A DNA stretch of 64,000 bases from Actinomycetota bacterium. GTDB lineage: Bacteria; Actinomycetota; Acidimicrobiia; Acidimicrobiales; Ilumatobacteraceae. Made by a program: the position numbers and the translations under genes. Where the stretch lies: positions 62,001 through 126,000 of the forward strand of contig CAUJET010000043.1 of assembly GCA_963169665.1 (NCBI GenBank), read 5' to 3'. This document shows positions 58,723 through 64,000 of the stretch, piece after piece. The notes beneath the pieces were generated by a model. That model did no database searches. It was given only the letters and a program-made list of their open reading frames with translations, and was not told the origin of the DNA. Numbering within the stretch: position 1 is the stretch's first letter; each line of letters begins with the position of its first letter.

Positions 58723-59689
58723 CGTCGACCGATCCGTCGAGTGTCCGGGCCGACCGGCCACCCAACCGTCGCGGGTGAGGCGTCCGTTCGTGCGTCTGGC
58801 GTTCGTCCTCGTAGTCGTGTTCGTGGCGGCCGGTGTCGGCGCCCTCCTCGCACCCGGCACCGCCATGGCTGCCGGCGCCGCGCCTGCTGCCCTGCCCGCC
58901 GTCGCCCTGCCCGCCGTTGCGCCGACGCCGCCCGAGGTGCCCGAGGTGCCCGAGGTCTCCGACCCGTTCGATCGTCCGACGGGGAACACCGGCACACCCG
59001 GTGTCGACGAGGGCGACGAGTCCGACGCCAGCATCGACGTCAACTTCCCGAACGTCACGGAGGAGTCGTCGAACTCCGTCGTGATCATCCTGCTGCTCAC
59101 GGTGCTGTCGGTCGCGCCGAGCCTGCTCGTGCTCTGCACGTCGTTCACACGCATCGTCATCGTGTTGTCGCTCACCCGCAACGCGCTCGGCATCCCCACC
59201 GTGCCGCCCCAGCAGGTGGTGGTGGGACTCAGCCTGTTCCTCACGCTGTTCGTGATGGGTCCGACCTTGAGCGAGATGAAGGAGATCGCGCTCGACCCGC
59301 TCCTCGCGGGTGAGATCACCACCGGCGATGCACTCGATGCTGCCCAGGGACCGCTCCGCGAGTTCCTCCTGGCGCACACACGCGAAGGCGAGCTCGAGAT
59401 GTTCCTGGACGCCTCCAAGACCGAGACGCCCGTGGCGCGCGACGAGGTGCCCCTCAACGCGCTGATCCCGGCGTTCGTGCTCTCCGAGCTGAAGAGCGGC
59501 TTCATCATCGGGTTCGTGATCTTCATCCCCTTCCTCATCATCGACCTGGTCGTCTCGGCCGTGCTGATGGGGCTCGGGATGATGATGCTCCCACCCTCGT
59601 TCGTGTCGTTGCCCTTCAAGCTCCTGCTCTTCGTGATGCTCGACGGCTGGATGTTGGTCGTCGGCACCCTCCTCACCTCCTACGGCTAA
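58715..59689 (+). CDS. fliP: flagellar export gate protein FliP
   Basis: About 324 residues. A cleavable signal peptide (VRLAFVLVVVFVAAGVGALL... TAMA) and a Pro-rich spacer of about 60 residues precede the conserved FliP core: VVIILLLTVLSVAPSLLVLCTSFTRIVIVLSLTRNALG, then PAFVLSELKSGFIIGFVIFIPF. The GTG at 58715 was used; GTG 58775 just before the signal is an alternative. It forms the export channel with FliQ and FliR. Confidence 0.93.
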   Translation: MADVDRSVECPGRPATQPSRVRRPFVRLAFVLVVVFVAAGVGALLAPGTAMAAGAAPAALPAVALPAVAPTPPEVPEVPEVSDPFDRPTGNTGTPGVDEGDESDASIDVNFPNVTEESSNSVVIILLLTVLSVAPSLLVLCTSFTRIVIVLSLTRNALGIPTVPPQQVVVGLSLFLTLFVMGPTLSEMKEIALDPLLAGEITTGDALDAAQGPLREFLLAHTREGELEMFLDASKTETPVARDEVPLNALIPAFVLSELKSGFIIGFVIFIPFLIIDLVVSAVLMGLGMMMLPPSFVSLPFKLLLFVMLDGWMLVVGTLLTSYG

Positions 59690-59705
59690 CGGAAGGACTC
59701 GTCCC

Positions 59706-59978
59706 GTGACCAGTCAACAAGTGATCGACATCGGCACCCGCGCCCTGATCGTGACGGCCAAGGTGGCCGGACCGTTCCTCGCCGTCGTGCTCGCCGTCGG
59801 CATCGTCGTCGGCCTTCTCCAGTCGGTGACCCAACTGCAGGAGCAGACGCTCACGTTCGTGCCCAAGCTCATCGGCAGCGCGGTCGTCATCGCCGTCAGC
59901 GGCAACTGGATGCTGGCGACGATGGTGTCGTTCGGCCACGAGCTGATGGACAGCGTCCCCGCGCTGCTCAACGGCTGA
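59706..59978 (+). CDS. fliQ: flagellar export gate protein FliQ
   Basis: A 90-residue protein with two membrane helices (PFLAVVLAVGIVVGLLQSVTQL and LIGSAVVIAVSGNWMLATMV) and the family motif SVTQLQEQTLTFVPK. GTG start at 59706, 13 nt before fliR. Confidence 0.94.
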   Translation: MTSQQVIDIGTRALIVTAKVAGPFLAVVLAVGIVVGLLQSVTQLQEQTLTFVPKLIGSAVVIAVSGNWMLATMVSFGHELMDSVPALLNG

Positions 59979-59991
59979 CGGGCGACCCTCC

Positions 59992-60753
59992 ATGCGTCTG
60001 TTCATCGACCCGGCGACCCTCGTGGGGTTCTGCCTGGTGTTGGTGCGCGCCGGCGCGTGGGTGGCCATCTGCCCGCCGTTCAACACGCCGTCGGTGCCGC
60101 CGCGTGTCCGCGCCGGCATCGCGGTGTCGATCGCACTGCTGCTCGGCAACCAGGTGGGCAAGGAGGTGCAGAGCCTCGAGACGGCGAACCTCGTCGGGAT
60201 GCTGTTCACCCAGCTCCTCGCTGGGTTCACGCTCGGGCTGTTCGTGTACGTGATCTTCTCGGCGATCCAGTCGGCCGGCGAACTGATCGACCTCCAGGTC
60301 GGCTTCAGCATGGGCGCGGTGATCGACCCGATGTCCGGCAACCAGTCCACGCCCGTCGGACGTCTCCACCAGTTGATCGGCGTGGCGATCCTGTTCGCGA
60401 TCAACGGTCACGTGCTGATCGTTCGCGCCTTCATCCGTTCCGTCGAGATGGCGCCGCTCGGGCACATCGACGGTGCGAAGGTGACCGAGACGTTGGCGAA
60501 GCTCGTCGCGACGCTGCTCGCCGCGGCGATCGAGATCGCCTTGCCGGTGCTGACGGCGCTGTTCTGCACGGAGGTCGCCCTCGGCTTCCTCGGCAAGGCC
60601 GCGCCGCAGCTGAACATCCTCGTGATCGGCTTCGCGGTGAAGTCGATGCTCACCTTCGCCCTGCTCGGAGCGACGATGGTGATGCTCCCCGAGACCGTCG
60701 ACTCGCTGATCGGCAAGGGGCTGCGGGCCGCGCTGGGGGTGTTCTCCGGATGA
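59992..60753 (+). CDS. fliR: flagellar export gate protein FliR
   Basis: A 253-residue membrane protein with FliR motifs: CLVLVRAGAWVAICPPFNTPSVPPRVRAGIAV, then GELIDLQVGFSMGAVIDPMSG and a C-terminal LNILVIGFAVKSMLTF. Overlaps flhB by 4 nt (ATGA). Confidence 0.95.
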   Translation: MRLFIDPATLVGFCLVLVRAGAWVAICPPFNTPSVPPRVRAGIAVSIALLLGNQVGKEVQSLETANLVGMLFTQLLAGFTLGLFVYVIFSAIQSAGELIDLQVGFSMGAVIDPMSGNQSTPVGRLHQLIGVAILFAINGHVLIVRAFIRSVEMAPLGHIDGAKVTETLAKLVATLLAAAIEIALPVLTALFCTEVALGFLGKAAPQLNILVIGFAVKSMLTFALLGATMVMLPETVDSLIGKGLRAALGVFSG

Positions 60754-61901
60754 GCAAGCGCGAGGGGAAGACAGAGGCACCCACCGAGAAGAAGAAGAAG
60801 GACGCGCGCAAGAAGGGCACGATCTCGAAGTCGCAGGACCTCGGTCCGTGGATCACCCTGCTCGTCGCGACGTACGTGGTGCCCGCCACCATCGGCGCGA
60901 CGAGCAAGGTGGCCATCGGCTCGCTCGCGTCGCTGCGGGCGATCTCCGCCCAACCCGATTCGCAGAAGGCCGTCGATCTCCTGGGCCAGGCGATGTTCGG
61001 CGGGCTCATGGCGCTGCTGCCGTTCCTCGGGGTGTGCATGCTCGTCGGCGTGGTGACCCACGTGGGTCAGACCGGCCTGATGCTGTCGCTGCACCCGCTG
61101 AAGCCCGACTTCAAGCGGGTCAACCCGATCGAGGGCACGAAGCGACTCTTGTCGCCCAAGTCGCTGTGGGAGACGGGGAAGCAGGTCGCGAAGAGCGTGC
61201 TCATCGGATGGCTGTCGTGGCCGCACATCAACCGCGTCGCCGAGAACCTCACCGGCGGTGGCCGCGTGCCGTTGATGGACGGCCTGTCGGAGAGCGCCCG
61301 GGCGCTCATGGCGATGACGCGTGCGATCTGTTACGCCATCATCGTCGTCGCCCTCGTCGACTTCATGTACCAGCGCCGCAGCAAGGTCATGGACCTCAAG
61401 ATGACCAAGCAGGAGGTCCGCGACGAGATGCGCAACAGCGAGGGCGATCCGCACATCAAGCAGCGGATCCGCTCGATGCAGATGGCGCTGTCGCGCAGCC
61501 GCATGATGGCCGACGTCCCCACCGCGAGCGTCGTGATCACCAACCCGACCCACGTGGCGATCGCACTGCGCTACGACCCGCTGTCGGGTGGGGCACCGAA
61601 GGTGGTCGCGGCCGGTATCGACAACGTCGCGATGCGCATCCGGGAGAAGGCGCGCGAGGCCGGTGTGCCGATCGTGGAGGCCAAGCCGCTCGCCCGAGCA
61701 TTGTGGCGTGCGTGCGAGGTGGGCGACGAGATCCCGGCCCAGCTGTACGAGGCGGTCGCCAAGGTGCTCGCGTTCGTGCGCCGGTTGCGCGGCAGCATCC
61801 TGTCGGCGACCGTGCTCCCGCTGCCCCGGCAGTATCACGTGGACGACACCCTGCTCGAGGGCGTCACCGGCCGTCGCCCCAAGCGGGCCCCTGCTGCCTG
61901 A
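60750..61901 (+). CDS. flhB: flagellar export switch protein FlhB
   Basis: A 383-residue protein. Lys-rich start (KREGKTEAPTEKKKKDARKKG), four membrane helices, and the self-cleaving NPTH site at residues 265-268 (VITNPTHVAIALRY). Autocleavage changes export from hook to filament substrates. Ala/Pro end. The tail repeats CTGCCTGAC at the stop. Confidence 0.95.
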   Translation: MSKREGKTEAPTEKKKKDARKKGTISKSQDLGPWITLLVATYVVPATIGATSKVAIGSLASLRAISAQPDSQKAVDLLGQAMFGGLMALLPFLGVCMLVGVVTHVGQTGLMLSLHPLKPDFKRVNPIEGTKRLLSPKSLWETGKQVAKSVLIGWLSWPHINRVAENLTGGGRVPLMDGLSESARALMAMTRAICYAIIVVALVDFMYQRRSKVMDLKMTKQEVRDEMRNSEGDPHIKQRIRSMQMALSRSRMMADVPTASVVITNPTHVAIALRYDPLSGGAPKVVAAGIDNVAMRIREKAREAGVPIVEAKPLARALWRACEVGDEIPAQLYEAVAKVLAFVRRLRGSILSATVLPLPRQYHVDDTLLEGVTGRRPKRAPAA

Positions 61902-62030
61902 CGCTGCCTGACATGCTGGCTCGGGCGCTCGTGGTTTCGAGCGCTGCACGGCCGGGAACCGGTCCTTCGGACGTCCTCATCCCCCGAGGGCGGCGATCGC
62001 GGGGCCCGCGCTCCGGGAAGGAAGGCTCAC

Positions 62031-62228
62031 ATGAAGGACTCGAACCTCGACCAGGCCAAGGGCCGCATCAAGCAGGCCGCCGGCGATCTCACCGGTGACG
62101 ACGAGCTGCGTCGTGAGGGCAAGGCGGACGAGACCGCCGGCAAGGCGAAGGAGGGCCTCGACAAGGGTGCCGACGCCCTCCGCGGCGCCGTCGACAAGGT
62201 GAAGGACAAGCTCACCGATCGCCGGTGA
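62031..62228 (+). CDS. CsbD-family stress protein
   Basis: A 65-residue, highly charged helical protein (NLDQAKGRIKQAAGDLTGDDELRREGKADETAGKAKE) of the CsbD family, often induced in general stress. Function not defined. GGAAGG upstream of the ATG, and a terminator follows. It is an unrelated insert inside the flagellar region. Confidence 0.9.
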   Translation: MKDSNLDQAKGRIKQAAGDLTGDDELRREGKADETAGKAKEGLDKGADALRGAVDKVKDKLTDRR

Positions 62229-62272
62229 TCGCCGCTGATCGATCGTCCGATGGTCAGCGCCGACCATCGACG

Positions 62273-62311
62273 ACGGCCCGGGCCCCCGCATCGAGCGGGG
62301 ACCCGGGCCGT
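62273..62311 (+). terminator. strong intrinsic terminator after csbD
   Basis: ACGGCCCGGGCCCC pairs with GGGGACCCGGGCCGT (one bulged A) in the gap between csbD and csrA, which converge. It can serve both strands. Confidence 0.75.
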
Positions 62312-62340
62312 GTCGCGTCGTGGGGTGTCGCGTCGTGGGG
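62311..62340. repeat. 15-bp tandem duplication next to the terminator
   Basis: TGTCGCGTCGTGGGG occurs twice in direct succession (62311-62325 and 62326-62340). Confidence 0.75.
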
Positions 62341-62379
62341 TGTGGCTGTGGGCCGGTCGAGGTGACGGACGCCGTCGCG

Positions 62380-62631
62380 TCAGCGGCGGCGGGGCAGCTG
62401 GCTGAACGAGGGCGAGGGACCGACGACGGTGGCGACGAGGTCGGCATCGTCGGCGGCTGCCGCCTGGTTCGACAGCAGGATCTCCTGGTACACCTCTTCG
62501 CGGTGCACGCTGACGGAGCGGGGCGCCCGGATACCGATGCGCACCTGGTCGCGGTTGAGCTCCAACACCGTGACGACGATGTCGTCACCGATGAGGATGC
62601 TCTCCCCGACGCGTCGGGTGAGGACGAGCAT
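62380..62631 (-). CDS. csrA: translational regulator CsrA
   Basis: An 83-residue protein that begins with the CsrA core ([25 protein letters not shown], then [22 protein letters not shown]). A tail of about 25 residues is longer than in short CsrA forms. It binds GGA motifs in mRNA leaders, here probably the flagellin message. It directly follows fliW on the reverse strand. Confidence 0.95.
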   Translation of the reverse strand: MLVLTRRVGESILIGDDIVVTVLELNRDQVRIGIRAPRSVSVHREEVYQEILLSNQAAAADDADLVATVVGPSPSFSQLPRRR

Positions 62632-62632
62632 G

Positions 62633-63097
62633 TCAGCCCACCTCGCTCGCCGCGAGCACGCCGAAAGGTGCCCGGATGGGCCAGCGCGAGTCGGCGAGGA
62701 TCACCTGCTGCATCCTGCGGTGCTGCACGTCGACGACGAGCGGGGCACGCAGGTTGGCGGTCAGGTGAGGGGTGTCCGCATCACGGTGCACGGTCACGAG
62801 CGACAGCACGCGCACGTCGGCTTCGTCGGCGATGCCGAGCGACTTCTCGTCGATGTCGATCTCGTAGTCGGGGAAGACCTCCCACGGCACGAGACACATG
62901 AACGCGAGATCGCCGTCGTCGAGATCCTGCATCCAGTAGAGGGAGGACTCGTCACCGGGGTTCACCCCCGGTGCGGGTCCGGCCCCGAGCAGCGCCACGC
63001 GACGCAGGTCGGGGAATCCTGGGATCCCGTTGGGTACGGCAAAGGCGTCGTCGTCGTCGATGGCGATCGTGCCGAACCGTCGTGTCTCGAGCTGCAT
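62633..63097 (-). CDS. fliW: flagellar assembly factor FliW
   Basis: A 154-residue FliW ([33 protein letters not shown], then [23 protein letters not shown]). FliW binds CsrA and flagellin, freeing flagellin mRNA when flagellin has been exported. The ATG at 63097 has AGGAGGT upstream. It is adjacent to csrA, 1 nt apart, and divergent from flhA. Confidence 0.95.
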   Translation of the reverse strand: MQLETRRFGTIAIDDDDAFAVPNGIPGFPDLRRVALLGAGPAPGVNPGDESSLYWMQDLDDGDLAFMCLVPWEVFPDYEIDIDEKSLGIADEADVRVLSLVTVHRDADTPHLTANLRAPLVVDVQHRRMQQVILADSRWPIRAPFGVLAASEVG

Positions 63098-63352
63098 GTG
63101 ACCTCCTGTCGTCTCGTCGAATCGGCTCGAGGAGGCGATGTCGGCCTCCGGGATCACGGCGGATCACGGCGGTGACGGCCCCCAGGAACCTTCTCGACAA
63201 GGTCGGCTTCCTGCGAACAGTTGTGATGGTCCGGGACATGCGGAGATGCGCAGGAAGGTTCCAGACCGGTTCTCACGGGCTCCCTCGCAGGGACGTCCGA
63301 CCGGGCCGTGACGACGACACGCAGGACGCGGCCGGACAGAGGAGGAGGAGCC
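63098..63352. promoter_or_regulatory. divergent fliW/flhA intergenic region with inverted and tandem repeats
   Basis: 255 bp without a gene. A 9-bp inverted repeat GGAACCTTC (63185-63193) and GAAGGTTCC (63254-63262) is spaced by 60 bp, and a GGATCACGGC tandem copy lies at 63151-63170. It should contain promoters for both directions. No confident -10/-35 is assigned. Confidence 0.4.
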
Positions 63353-64000
63353 TTGGAGAAGAGTCGACTGGGACAGGTGATGCTGCCCGGTGCCGTCGTG
63401 CTCGTCGTCGCGGTCATGGTCATCCCCCTGCCGTCGAGCGTGCTCGACGTCCTCCTGGTGGCGAACCTCTCCACGTCGATCCTGATCCTGCTGGTCTCGA
63501 TGAACGTGAAGCGGGCGCTCGAGTTCAGCTCGTTCCCGTCGTTGCTCCTCGTGGTCACGCTGCTCCGGCTCGGCCTCAACGTCGCCACGTCGCGCGCCGT
63601 GCTCTCCAACGGTCACGCCGGCGCGGTGATCGCCACCTTCGGCTCGGTCGTGGTGGGCGGCAGCCTCGTCGTCGGCCTCGTGATCTTCCTCATCCTCACG
63701 CTCGTGCAGTTCGTGGTCATCTCGAACGGTTCCGGTCGCGTGGCCGAGGTGACCGCTCGCTTCACCCTCGACGCCATGCCCGGCAAGCAGATGGCGATCG
63801 ATGCCGACCTCAGTGCCGGCGTCATCGGTGAGGAGGAGGCTCGTCGCCGCCGCAAGGAGGTCGGCGACGAAGCCGACTTCTACGGTGCGATGGACGGTGC
63901 CTCGAAGTTCGTGAAGGGCGATGCGATCGCCGGCCTCGTCATCACGATGGTGAACCTCATCGGTGGCTTCCTCATCGGTGTGGTGCAGATGGGCATGCCC
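63353..64000 (+). CDS. flhA: flagellar export protein FlhA (cut by the window end)
   Basis: The first 216 codons of FlhA. Export-gate membrane helices and motifs are clear: [35 protein letters not shown], then [32 protein letters not shown] (FHIPEP signature) and [22 protein letters not shown]. Translation likely begins at TTG 63353 with GGAGGAGG upstream; the GTG/ATG at 63377/63380 are alternatives. The gene continues beyond position 64000. Confidence 0.95.
   Translation, partial: MEKSRLGQVMLPGAVVLVVAVMVIPLPSSVLDVLLVANLSTSILILLVSMNVKRALEFSSFPSLLLVVTLLRLGLNVATSRAVLSNGHAGAVIATFGSVVVGGSLVVGLVIFLILTLVQFVVISNGSGRVAEVTARFTLDAMPGKQMAIDADLSAGVIGEEEARRRRKEVGDEADFYGAMDGASKFVKGDAIAGLVITMVNLIGGFLIGVVQMGMP

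Noticed and set aside
62971..63831. An 860-bp open frame across the start of flhA
   Set aside because: It is in a different frame from the clear FlhA reading and its translation is Arg-rich low complexity.

Overview
This is a GC-rich chromosomal segment from a flagellated actinobacterium. The mix of a long-chain olefin (ole) operon, a class-wide set of actinobacterial secreted proteins and a complete type III flagellar export set suggests the class Acidimicrobiia (Ilumatobacter-like). That placement is inference from gene content only.

Left part (1-11.7 kb). A geranylgeranyl-reductase-type flavoprotein is followed by a leftward operon oleA-oleBC-oleD. This encodes head-to-head condensation of fatty acids to olefins, with OleB and OleC fused in one chain. 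Next come a divergent dimethylarginine dimethylaminohydrolase, a sulfatase-family hydrolase, a mycoredoxin, two secreted peptidoglycan-binding/transglycosylase-like proteins, tRNA-Ser(GCT) and tRNA-Arg(ACG).

Integrated element (11,768-23,887). tRNA-Arg(ACG) is the insertion site of a 12.1-kb integrative mobilizable element bounded by a 44-bp direct repeat. It carries a tyrosine integrase, paired arm-type sites with the same spacing at both ends, a DUF3800-like protein, two paralogous excisionase-like HTH proteins, a 10-bp iteron array and a MobF relaxase-helicase. It has no mating-pair genes. Its cargo is two tandem pairs of secreted Cys4 peptide plus lipoprotein, followed by a MacA-like adaptor, an ABC ATPase and an FtsX/MacB-like permease. 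I read this as a candidate uncharacterised peptide secretion/immunity system. It is the most unusual unit here.

Middle part (24-38 kb). Housekeeping and metabolic genes: a STAS protein, otsB-otsA (trehalose), a YdeI-like protein, a flavoprotein, a BNR-repeat protein coupled to a MoaD-like protein, an MBL hydrolase, an EamA permease with a histidine-rich tail, a DUF3048 lipoprotein and a LuxR-type response regulator. A membrane protein with a NYN/PIN-like domain follows. Then comes an operon of two secreted proteins and a SipW-type signal peptidase that itself carries a second, similar NYN/PIN-like domain. The operon has a strongly structured 5' leader.

Right part (38-64 kb). A flagellar/chemotaxis region: cheX, an M15 peptidase, flagellin, fliD, fliS, a FliT-position gene, a small membrane protein with a FliF-like tail, fliH, flgB, flgC, fliE, fliF, fliG, fliI, fliJ, a lytic transglycosylase, fliK, flgD, flgE, fliM, fliN, fliO, fliP, fliQ, fliR, flhB, csbD, csrA-fliW (reverse strand) and flhA, which is cut by the window end. 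Extensive ATGA/GTGA overlaps mark translational coupling. No motA, motB, fliL, flgK or flgL is present. The flagellin leader contains GGA motifs that match a CsrA target, fitting the nearby csrA-fliW pair.
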